Shown here in pieces: positions 6,295 to 11,852 of a stretch of DNA of 11,852 bases. Source of the DNA: JBJFCE01 sp964437825. GTDB lineage: Bacteria; Bacillota; Clostridia; Lachnospirales; Lachnospiraceae. Below the pieces are notes generated by a model. The model saw only the letters and a program-made list of their open reading frames with translations. It did no database searches and was not told the DNA's origin. The DNA is taken from assembly GCA_964437825.1 (NCBI GenBank), contig CAYTIH010000063.1, positions 1 to 11,852 on the forward strand, read 5' to 3'. Each line of letters opens with the position of its first letter. Positions within the stretch are counted from its first letter, which is position 1. The translations under genes and the position numbers were made by a program.

Positions 6295-7277
6295 AAAAAT
6301 TCCTGATTGATTACAAATTCAGGACTTCCATACGATTCCGGTGCAACCTCACCTTCATCAAATACTATCACCAAATCTCCGTGATCATTCAAATAAAAAT
6401 TCTGATCTTCCCTGATCTCATAAAAGCCGTCCGTTTGTCCGTCCCAAAGCCAGTAAATCTGCTCAGGATCAGCTTCCATGGCGGCTTTCATCTGTCTGCG
6501 TACTTCTTCGCTGATCACAGAAATATAATCGGCTCCTTCAAAGAACAAATCCTTCAATTCTACTCGTTCTCCGCACGTTTTATCTATCGTATAAAATCTA
6601 CTGAATTTCCCGCCGTCCGCCTGCGGTTCCGCTGCGTCTATCACCAGTGTAAACCAATCGTCATTGTCTATCCTCACTTCATAGGTGATATCCAGCCCTA
6701 AATAATCCTCTCCGCTTTCTTCCCTTTCCAACTGAAAGTAATCCAGCAGCATTTCCACATATTCCGCCTCCTTCTGACTGGTCTGCCCCGCTGCCGCCTC
6801 CTGATCGGTCTGTCCCGCCGCTGCTTCCCTGCTTGCGTCCCGTGGCATAGCCGCCTCAATTCCGTCATTTTCGCCTGCCGCAGGACTATCGGCTGCCCTG
6901 CTTTTTTCGACTTCAGCAATCACGGGCTCCTCCTGTGCAGTCTGCGACGCCAAATAAAGCTCCTGATCCTCTTTAGGATAATACATATTCTCCTCATGAT
7001 ATTCCCTGACTGTCACCGCTTTGAAAAATACCCCCAATACCGGCAGCTTTTCCATGGATCTTGCCAGATACGCATTCAGATTCGGCAATAGCACTGCCAG
7101 AAAAATAACCATGGCTGCGCCTGTCACGCAATTTCGATAAACCGTAAGTCTGCGGCGCCTCTTTGCTTCCCTTTTTCCTCTTTCTATGGATTCCTGTATC
7201 CTCTCGTATCCGTTTTGCGGCGCCTGTATCTCCCGATATTCCCGTTTCATAGTCTGTATCTGTTCATTTCGGTCCAT
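6288..7277 (-). CDS. RsiV-like membrane anti-sigma factor (DUF3298)
   Basis: This 329-residue protein has a basic cytoplasmic N-terminus (1-48, ending KREAKRRRRL), one transmembrane segment at about 51-68, and LPVLGVFFKAVTVREYHEE (78-96). Leading from the membrane into the exterior, that stretch is typical of RsiV/DUF3298 proteins. A long Ala/Glu/Gln linker (about 110-170) includes the duplicated nonapeptides EAAAGQTDQ and EAAAGQTSQ. The extracellular domain (about 172-329) has DITYEVRIDNDDWFTLVI, FSRFYTIDKTCGERVELKDL and a C-terminal FYLNDHGDLVIVFDEGEVAP motif. In B. subtilis RsiV binds lysozyme and is then cleaved to release SigV; the same role here is inference. It follows the sigma gene by 92 bases. 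Its SD is a nine-G run. Confidence 0.88.
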   Translation of the reverse strand: MDRNEQIQTMKREYREIQAPQNGYERIQESIERGKREAKRRRRLTVYRNCVTGAAMVIFLAVLLPNLNAYLARSMEKLPVLGVFFKAVTVREYHEENMYYPKEDQELYLASQTAQEEPVIAEVEKSRAADSPAAGENDGIEAAMPRDASREAAAGQTDQEAAAGQTSQKEAEYVEMLLDYFQLEREESGEDYLGLDITYEVRIDNDDWFTLVIDAAEPQADGGKFSRFYTIDKTCGERVELKDLFFEGADYISVISEEVRRQMKAAMEADPEQIYWLWDGQTDGFYEIREDQNFYLNDHGDLVIVFDEGEVAPESYGSPEFVINQEFLK

Positions 7278-7284
7278 ACATTTA

Positions 7285-7295
7285 CCCCCCCCCTC
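7285..7295 (-). promoter_or_regulatory. Ribosome binding site made of a nine-G run
   Basis: The minus strand reads GAGGGGGGGGG, with nine consecutive G (7293-7285), then seven bases to the anti-sigma ATG at 7277. No other SD precedes this gene. Homopolymeric G tracts of this length are prone to slipped-strand mispairing, which would alter SD strength and spacing. An overlapping out-of-frame ATG at 7281 opens a five-codon frame. Confidence 0.7.
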
Positions 7296-7303
7296 AAAAA
7301 TTT

Positions 7304-7323
7304 GAACATATGCGCATATATTC
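7304..7323. repeat. 20-bp near-perfect palindrome before the anti-sigma gene
   Basis: GAAcATATGCGCATATaTTC has a perfect 12-bp ATATGCGCATAT core and three further paired bases on each side after one mismatch. It lies in the 92-base gap between the sigma and anti-sigma genes, 10 bases upstream of the G-run. It could be an operator or a short RNA hairpin affecting the second gene. Confidence 0.5.
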
Positions 7324-7369
7324 GCTGCAACAAAACAAGTTCGTCTGAGTGCCGCAACGAAAGCATGTC

Positions 7370-7837
7370 CTAGGACAGCGTTATCTTCAATTTATCCAAA
7401 ATCCGATACAAACGGCTTTTCACGGTACTCACATTCTGATTCAGTACCTTCGCTACCTGCTCGATTGTCATATCTTCAAAGAAACGTAAAATAATAATAG
7501 CCCTTTCTTCATCAGGAAGGGCATCAATTGCTTTTCGCAGATCAAAATCCTGATACCGGTCATCCGTTATGACCATATCCTCTTTTACCTCTGTATATTC
7601 ACGCCTGTTTTTACGAACAAAATTCACGGATTCATTCATCATAATCCGATAAATCCAGGTTCCTGCAAATTCTTTTTTGCGTAGTGAATCCGCATGGGAA
7701 ATAGCCTTGCAGGCCCCTTCCTGCACGATATCCATTGCATCATCCTCATTGTGTACGTAACTAAAAGCCAGACGATAGTATTTCTGGTAATTTTCCAGAA
7801 GCATACGGGTGATCAGATCCTCTTTCTCATGCTTCAT
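7370..7837 (-). CDS. ECF RNA polymerase sigma factor (SigV-like)
   Basis: The 155-residue protein has region 2 at about 14-80, including YYRLAFSYVHNEDDAMDIVQ (20-39) and the FAGTWIYRIMMNESVNFVR (57-75) DNA-melting segment. Region 4 is at about 100-150, with ALPDEERAIIILRFFEDMTI (106-125) and the helix-turn-helix VLNQNVSTVKSRLYR (131-145). There is no region 1 or 3, so it is a standard ECF sigma factor. The very strong SD AAGGAGGAG precedes the ATG. It is co-directional with the RsiV-like gene immediately downstream, the usual order for a sigma/anti-sigma pair. The upstream promoter matches its own class, so it is probably autoregulated. Likely targets are envelope-stress or lysozyme-resistance genes, none of which is in this window. 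Confidence 0.93.
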   Translation of the reverse strand: MKHEKEDLITRMLLENYQKYYRLAFSYVHNEDDAMDIVQEGACKAISHADSLRKKEFAGTWIYRIMMNESVNFVRKNRREYTEVKEDMVITDDRYQDFDLRKAIDALPDEERAIIILRFFEDMTIEQVAKVLNQNVSTVKSRLYRILDKLKITLS

Positions 7838-7870
7838 GGTCTCCTCCTTACATCAACGGCTGCATAAATA

Positions 7871-7899
7871 TAGACTCTTTTTCTCCTTCAAAAGTTTCA
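7871..7899 (-). promoter_or_regulatory. ECF autoregulatory promoter of the sigma gene
   Basis: On the minus strand TGAAACTTTT (7899-7890) is followed after 12 bases by GAGTCTA (7877-7871). This closely matches the ECF pattern TGAAAC at -35 with CGTC at -10, known for SigV, SigW and SigM type regulons; AGTC replaces CGTC. The expected transcript would start about 25 bases before the SD. Confidence 0.75.
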
Positions 7900-7948
7900 C
7901 ATTTCTTATTCGATTATTACAATCTTTACTGCATCGATGAGTTATCCT

Positions 7949-9262
7949 TCAATCCCGGTTATCGTACAAAGAATCAATTACCTCAAAATAATTCTCAAAG
8001 GTCTTGGCACAGCATCCCGGATTATCAATTTCGATATTTCCGCATTTCATTCCGGCCAAAGTAAACGCCATAGCCATCCGGTGATCCTCATAGGTCTGTA
8101 CCACTGTGGGAACCGGCGTACCCGGATAAATTCGGATTCCTGCTTCCTCCGGCATCTCTTCACACCTGATTCCCATACGGGAAAGCTCCGCAAGGATCGC
8201 TGCCATCCGGTCCGTTTCCTGAAACCGGATATGTCCGATATTCACAATTTCCGTAACACTGTCCGCAAAAACGGATACGACTGCAAATGTCATTGTCTGA
8301 TCCGAAAAATCCTTCATATCCACTCTGCGCCCGGAATAATGCGCCAGCCCGCTTGCCCGAAGCCACAAGCCTTCTCCCGTATCCTCCATTGAGGCGCCAA
8401 GCTCCGATAGCAGCTCCACATAACGGATATCGCCCTGCAGGGACTTTCTATGCACATTGGACACCAGCACATCAATTCCGAATAAAGGTGCAAGGCTGTA
8501 AAAATAAGCCGCCCCGGACAAATCAGGCTCAACCGGAAAATGATCCCTCCCAAAGTGCTGTCTGCCCGGAATGATATACGTTTTTTCTCCCGCTGCATGT
8601 TCTTTCTGCGCATAACGGATTCCAAACTGTTCCATCATGGCAAGTGTCATCTTAATGTAAGCGCCCGCCGTGCGGCTGCCCGTCATCGTCAGGGAAAGTC
8701 CTTCCGGAAGCAGACACCCCGCCATCAAAAGAGCGCTGGCAAACTGGCTGCTAAGCGTGGTATCAATCACAACCTCTCCAAACTTTAGACCCTGTGTCCG
8801 CATTCGAAACGGAAAATGTCCTTCCTCACCCAGATAGCGGATGGATGCCCCGCCTTTTTCCAATATGGACAAGAGCGGCTGCATAGGACGCTTCGCCATC
8901 TGTTTTGACGAATCAAGCTCATAATCTCCACCTGCAAACGCCAGCATAACCGTCAAGAAACGCCCTGCCGTTCCTGCGCTGCACACATTGATTTTGGCAT
9001 TTGGATTCGGTATGCTTCCTCCGGTTCCCTGAATGGTTACCCGTTTTCCCTTTTCTTCGATCTCAACCCGAAACCCAAGACTTTGCAGACACGAAAGAAA
9101 CGCCCTGGAATCATCGCTGAACAATACGCCGTCCAATACACAGACATGCTCTGAGATTGCGGCTAACATAAGCGCTCTGTTTGTAATACTTTTAGAACCC
9201 GGTACCGTAACTTTGATCGGATTTTGGGGCTTCCACTTTCTGACCTGATATCTTTGCTCCAT
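7949..9262 (-). CDS. aroA: 3-phosphoshikimate 1-carboxyvinyltransferase (EPSP synthase)
   Basis: AroA joins shikimate-3-phosphate and phosphoenolpyruvate in the sixth step of the shikimate pathway. The 437-residue product shows PGSKSITNRALMLAA (21-35) with the substrate-binding Lys24 and Arg29, CSAGTAGRFLT (94-104), SSQFASALLMA (171-181), DMKDFSDQTMTFA (315-327) with the catalytic Asp321, QETDRM (348-353), YEDHRMAMAF (391-400) and CCAKTFENYFE (417-427). Length is normal. In the E. coli motif RVKETDR the Lys is replaced by Gln348, and the preceding Asn by His344. The frame is open 42 codons upstream, but SD AAAAAGGAG lies 12 bases before the ATG at 9262 and homology begins there, so that start is chosen. 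No other aro gene adjoins it. Confidence 0.96.
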   Translation of the reverse strand: MEQRYQVRKWKPQNPIKVTVPGSKSITNRALMLAAISEHVCVLDGVLFSDDSRAFLSCLQSLGFRVEIEEKGKRVTIQGTGGSIPNPNAKINVCSAGTAGRFLTVMLAFAGGDYELDSSKQMAKRPMQPLLSILEKGGASIRYLGEEGHFPFRMRTQGLKFGEVVIDTTLSSQFASALLMAGCLLPEGLSLTMTGSRTAGAYIKMTLAMMEQFGIRYAQKEHAAGEKTYIIPGRQHFGRDHFPVEPDLSGAAYFYSLAPLFGIDVLVSNVHRKSLQGDIRYVELLSELGASMEDTGEGLWLRASGLAHYSGRRVDMKDFSDQTMTFAVVSVFADSVTEIVNIGHIRFQETDRMAAILAELSRMGIRCEEMPEEAGIRIYPGTPVPTVVQTYEDHRMAMAFTLAGMKCGNIEIDNPGCCAKTFENYFEVIDSLYDNRD

Positions 9263-9341
9263 GACTGATACTATCTCCTTTTTCCGGTTTTCCTCATTGC
9301 TTTTGTAACATTTCTGAATCCTATATTTATTTTTGCACTTC

Positions 9342-9369
9342 ATTGTATGATTTTTGAAGGATTCCGCAA
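9342..9369 (-). promoter_or_regulatory. aroA: Candidate aroA promoter
   Basis: On the minus strand TTGCGG (9369-9364) and TACAAT (9347-9342) are separated by 16 bases. The implied leader is about 75 bases. It overlaps the candidate promoter for the divergent gene at 9428. Confidence 0.5.
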
Positions 9370-9383
9370 ACTGAAAGTATAGA
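9354..9383 (+). promoter_or_regulatory. Candidate promoter of the PF06541-type gene
   Basis: TTGAAG (9354-9359) and TATAGA (9378-9383) are spaced by 18 bases. The elements are imperfect, and the overlap with the aroA promoter on the other strand would make the two mutually exclusive. Confidence 0.35.
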
Positions 9384-9427
9384 AACAAATATATGATTTT
9401 GAATTACAAGATTTCCATTAGACTTCT

Positions 9428-10042
9428 ATGAAAAAAATAATTTTCGATGCGCTCCATCAAGGACCGCTTCTCAGAGCATATTTATCTCTTTTCTTTCTGG
9501 CATCCGTATTCGGATATCTCTGGGAGGTACTTTTATATTTGGTCCTATATCACAGTTTTGTAAACCGCGGTTTTTTCCACGGTCCCTGGCTGCCCGTTTA
9601 CGGAAGCGGCGCCGTTTTACTGGAGCTTGTGCTGCAAATCCTGCTTCCCCAAAAATTCTCCGGCAAAAAACATGTTCTTTTGATTTTCATTTTGTCTTCG
9701 GTTTCCTGCAGCGTGGTAGAATATCTGCTTGGCGCCTATCTGGAATGGCGCTATCAGATCCGCTACTGGGACTATCGGGATTTCCCTCTTCAGATAAACG
9801 GAAGAGTCTGCCTGTACTCATTTCTTTGCTTTGGAGTTTCAGGCATTTTACTTCACCGGTATCTATTTCCCGCAATCCGAAGGATTGGTCAAAAGTTGAC
9901 AGTTCATACTGCGCGGACAATTTTGATGCTTCTGCTCATTCTCTTTTTGTCTGACTTGATCTATTCCTGTCATACGCCAAATACAGGAAGCAATATTACC
10001 TTTCCTGTCAGTATTTTTTTCAGAAGCCAATCATGTTTTTGA
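9428..10042 (+). CDS. Putative ABC-transporter type IV membrane protein (PF06541-like)
   Basis: The 204-residue protein has about five membrane segments. It carries the motifs of the family Pfam calls putative ABC-transporter type IV: FGYLWEVLLYLVLY (28-41), NRGFFHGPWLPVYGSGAVLL (46-65), VVEYLLGAYLEW (96-107), WDYRDFPLQINGRVCL (114-129) and SFLCFGVSG (131-139). Transport function is only a family name, and no ATPase gene adjoins it. No clear SD precedes the ATG, which is unusual in this window. The last 23 codons or so, after LFLSDLIYSC, look unrelated to a membrane protein, contain a terminator hairpin, and overlap the convergent DUF554 gene by 23 bases. The true C-terminus may differ. Confidence 0.82.
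   Translation: MKKIIFDALHQGPLLRAYLSLFFLASVFGYLWEVLLYLVLYHSFVNRGFFHGPWLPVYGSGAVLLELVLQILLPQKFSGKKHVLLIFILSSVSCSVVEYLLGAYLEWRYQIRYWDYRDFPLQINGRVCLYSFLCFGVSGILLHRYLFPAIRRIGQKLTVHTARTILMLLLILFLSDLIYSCHTPNTGSNITFPVSIFFRSQSCF
9983..10020 (+). terminator. Intrinsic terminator lying before the stop codon
   Basis: ACAGGAA (9983-9989) pairs perfectly with TTCCTGT (10002-10008) around 12 bases; CAGTA and then seven T (10014-10020) follow. The T-tract is on the plus strand, so it serves the gene ending at 10042, yet lies 20 bases before that stop. The opposite strand has the same stem but no adequate T-tract. Confidence 0.6.
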
Positions 10043-10706
10043 GAATAAAAAATACCATGGGCACAAAGAGCGACGGCAGCATATTTAACGTCTTGCAGTC
10101 CTTGATTTTCAGAATACTTAAGCCGGAGCTGAAAATCAGGATTCCTCCCACTACGGACAATTCAATCAGCATCGGCCCCGAGAAAAAAGAGCCTGACAGA
10201 TATTTTGCTACAAAATAAATTGCTCCCTGCCAGCAGAACAACACCGGCGCCGCCAGCGCCATGCCGATGCCGTAAGTGGAGGAAAGAACCATGGAAGTCA
10301 CAAAGTCCAGCGTCGCATTGGTAAACAAATAGGTATGATCTCCGTTTAACGCACTCATAACGGGTCCCAATATGGATAACGTACCGATACAATAGAGCAA
10401 GATTCCGGTGGATAATCCCTGTCCGAGATTTGATTGGGAATGCTTATTTACCAGAGTTTGAAATTTTCCGTCCAAATCCAGTATGGTCCCGAACAGACTT
10501 CCGATTGCAAGACTGACGATAAACAATACCGGATAAATACTGTTTGACATATTTGATACAACCGCATTCACTCCGATTGCGCAGGCGGCAAGCCCCATCG
10601 CAGTATAAAGCGCCCCCTGATATTTTTCTTTAATTCCCTTTTTTAAGATACTGCCGATCAGACTTCCCGCCAGTATCGTTCCTGTATTTACAAATGTTCC
10701 TATCAT
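10020..10706 (-). CDS. DUF554 family membrane protein (YqgA-like)
   Basis: The 228-residue protein is hydrophobic, with about seven membrane segments. Typical DUF554 features are IGTFVNTGTILAGSLIGSIL at the N-terminus, ALYTAMGLAACAIGVNAVV (33-51), IGSLFGTILDLDG (68-80), GILLYCIGTLSILGP (102-116) and VGGILIFSSGLSIL (187-200). Function is not established; a transporter role has been suggested for the family. The frame includes a TTG one codon earlier, but TGAGGA seven bases upstream points to the ATG at 10706. That SD overlaps the stop of the preceding DUF4037 gene, with 10 bases between the two reading frames, so the pair is very probably co-transcribed and coupled. Confidence 0.9.
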   Translation of the reverse strand: MIGTFVNTGTILAGSLIGSILKKGIKEKYQGALYTAMGLAACAIGVNAVVSNMSNSIYPVLFIVSLAIGSLFGTILDLDGKFQTLVNKHSQSNLGQGLSTGILLYCIGTLSILGPVMSALNGDHTYLFTNATLDFVTSMVLSSTYGIGMALAAPVLFCWQGAIYFVAKYLSGSFFSGPMLIELSVVGGILIFSSGLSILKIKDCKTLNMLPSLFVPMVFFILKNMIGF

Positions 10707-10716
10707 CAAACTGTCC

Positions 10717-11709
10717 TCAGCCTTTCTCTTTTATGGAATTCAGTATATTACGGGCGTGAACTTCCATATATGAATCTGACGAATCTGTCAGTTTCATATT
10801 CTGAAGCTCCTGTATGATTACCTGACAGACTGCCTCGATGATCAACAGTTTTCCGTCCGTTTGCAGGCCGCTGTCAGAAGCTTCCTTCTTCTCACGGGCA
10901 TCCTCAGTGTTCTTCCCTGACATGCGGGTTTGCCGGTTCCTCCATACTTGTTTAGAATCCGTAACATCCGTCAGCAGCATCAGCATATCGCCCACTTCTG
11001 ACAAAACTGTCAGTTTTTTCATTCCCCGGTGCATCCACTTATAAAAAGGGGCGTACACCCCATTTATCAGATACACCATCGACATACTGTTTTTTATAAA
11101 TTCGGACAGCGCAAGCTGGGCTGCTATATATTCACCTCTTGCCATGGCGCGTCCGTAATTGTACTGTCCTGCCTGAGCCATCAGCGCAGCGCATTGTGCC
11201 ATTTTTCTTTTTCTGACCGAATCCGGATAATAGGATAACAGCTTCTCCCGAAAGGCCGTGAACTTCATCAGCGGATCCTCAAATACGCTTCCGTTTACGG
11301 CTGTTGCAAGTCCTTCCTCCGGAACGGAAAGCCACTGGGCATCCGTCATCGGGGGATGATCCATTCCGAGCAGTTCCTGATAAAAAAGCTCCGTCTGAAG
11401 CACGCCTACCCGTCCGCCGCCCTGAGCCATGATCTGCCTTTTGGGCATTCCCAGAAACGCTCCCGGGAGAGCATCATATGCATTCTGCAATTCCCTTCCA
11501 TACTCCTGATAATCCTCCGCCGTCAGCCAAAGGCAAAAGGACGGACCATAGTCATGATCTCTTGATATCTCATCATCAAAGCCGAAACACTCCGATCCCC
11601 TTCCTACAAGCCCTGCTGCCACCCGCCCCTTAAGCTGCGGAAACTGCTTCTCCAGCATGGGCTTTCCGTATGTCAGATAATATTGCTCCGATAATTCCAG
11701 TCCTTTCAT
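10717..11709 (-). CDS. DUF4037 nucleotidyltransferase-like protein
   Basis: The 330-residue soluble protein begins, after a short helix, with a nucleotidyltransferase-like motif GLVGRGSECFGFDDEISRDH (33-52). The GS pair and Asp51-His-Asp53 occupy the usual metal-binding positions. SVFEDPLMKFTAFREKLLSY (141-160) and a long helical half follow, resembling kanamycin-nucleotidyltransferase C-terminal helices, as in the DUF4037 family. A charged, probably disordered insertion lies at about 252-287. Substrate is unknown. The frame is open seven codons upstream, but only the ATG at 11709 has an SD (GAAGGTGG), so it is preferred. It is first gene of the DUF4037-DUF554 pair, downstream of three nested dyads. 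Confidence 0.85.
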   Translation of the reverse strand: MKGLELSEQYYLTYGKPMLEKQFPQLKGRVAAGLVGRGSECFGFDDEISRDHDYGPSFCLWLTAEDYQEYGRELQNAYDALPGAFLGMPKRQIMAQGGGRVGVLQTELFYQELLGMDHPPMTDAQWLSVPEEGLATAVNGSVFEDPLMKFTAFREKLLSYYPDSVRKRKMAQCAALMAQAGQYNYGRAMARGEYIAAQLALSEFIKNSMSMVYLINGVYAPFYKWMHRGMKKLTVLSEVGDMLMLLTDVTDSKQVWRNRQTRMSGKNTEDAREKKEASDSGLQTDGKLLIIEAVCQVIIQELQNMKLTDSSDSYMEVHARNILNSIKEKG

Positions 11710-11742
11710 CTGTCCACCTTCCGTCACCATACAGCAAAATTC

Positions 11743-11775
11743 ATTTTATCATGAATCTGCGATTCATGATAAAAT
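11743..11775. repeat. Perfect 15-bp inverted repeat in the DUF4037 leader
   Basis: ATTTTATCATGAATC (11743-11757) and its exact complement GATTCATGATAAAAT (11761-11775) flank a three-base centre. As RNA this is a stable hairpin in the leader, about 35 bases before the start codon, and no T-tract makes it a plain terminator. It could instead be a protein operator or part of a dispersed repeat. Confidence 0.8.
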
Positions 11776-11787
11776 TCGTCGTTCGCC

Positions 11788-11805
11788 GAATGTGCAGGCA
11801 CATTC
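11788..11805. repeat. 8-bp inverted repeat GAATGTGC/GCACATTC
   Basis: GAATGTGC and GCACATTC are separated by AG. This second perfect dyad lies 12 bases beyond the 15-bp inverted repeat, within the same promoter-leader region. Confidence 0.7.
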
Positions 11806-11810
11806 TTCTC

Positions 11811-11840
11811 GCTTGCACTCATTATATCATACTCGCAAGC
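11811..11840 (-). promoter_or_regulatory. Extended -10 promoter inside a 30-bp dyad
   Basis: The minus strand reads TGATATAAT (11829-11821), a perfect -10 box with the TGn extension, directed at the DUF4037 gene. No clear -35 box is seen before the window edge. GCTTGC (11811-11816) and GCAAGC (11835-11840) symmetrically flank the box at 18 bases, so a dimeric repressor bound there would block the promoter. Confidence 0.5.
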
Positions 11841-11852
11841 CCGCACCTTTGG

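Noticed and set aside
8287..8788. Plus-strand frames inside aroA
   Set aside because: AroA motifs run through the whole region on the minus strand; these frames have no SD and no family resemblance.
9263..9388. 42-residue N-terminal extension of AroA
   Set aside because: The extension has a Lys/Asn-rich AT-driven composition, covers the promoter, and family similarity starts at the ATG at 9262, which has its own SD.
10162..10392. Minus-strand second frame within the DUF554 gene
   Set aside because: It overlaps a well-supported membrane protein in another frame and has no SD.

Overview
The window looks like chromosome from a spore-forming member of the Clostridia, most likely Lachnospiraceae. 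The reasons are moderate GC with AT-rich intergenic DNA, strong AAGGAGG-type ribosome binding sites, a PadR/HAAS regulatory operon, a SpoIID-LysM spore-type protein without a signal peptide, an ECF sigma factor/RsiV-like pair, and several small protein families typical of that group. No rRNA, tRNA, CRISPR array, transposase or phage gene is visible. Genus cannot be fixed from the sequence alone.

Layout from left to right. (1) 135-1500, minus strand: a three-gene operon of a PadR repressor, a HAAS-domain membrane protein and a small three-helix membrane protein. Its promoter overlaps two similar palindromes, and three tandem ~25-bp units abut the -35 box. (2) 1679-1894, minus: a 71-codon gene with its own promoter and ribosome binding site, broken by an in-frame TGA at codon 11. 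(3) 2058-3875, minus: a 605-residue cell-wall protein with a regulatory-like beta domain, a SpoIID-like domain, two peptidoglycan-binding domains and two LysM repeats. (4) 4075-5097, plus: a TraX-family membrane protein. (5) 5098-5483: 386 bp with no convincing gene, carrying a possible SD-masking hairpin and overlapping micro-ORFs on the minus strand. (6) 5484-6218, plus: a protein of unknown function with one amphipathic helix. (7) 6288-7837, minus: an ECF sigma factor followed by its RsiV-like membrane anti-sigma factor, with a recognisable ECF autoregulatory promoter. The anti-sigma ribosome binding site is a run of nine G. (8) 7949-9262, minus: aroA (EPSP synthase), apparently alone. (9) 9428-10042, plus: a PF06541-type membrane protein, convergent and overlapping with (10) 10020-11709, minus: a DUF4037 nucleotidyltransferase-like gene and a DUF554/YqgA-like gene, coupled. 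Their upstream region has three nested dyads, possibly a dispersed repeat.

The genes form small independent units rather than one pathway. Several relate to the envelope: PadR/HAAS, SpoIID-LysM, TraX acyltransferase-like, and sigma/RsiV, a class known elsewhere to sense lysozyme. The least explained parts are the pre-padR tandem array, the interrupted small gene, the 5098-5483 gap, the G9 ribosome binding site, and the terminator that precedes a stop codon at about 10020.
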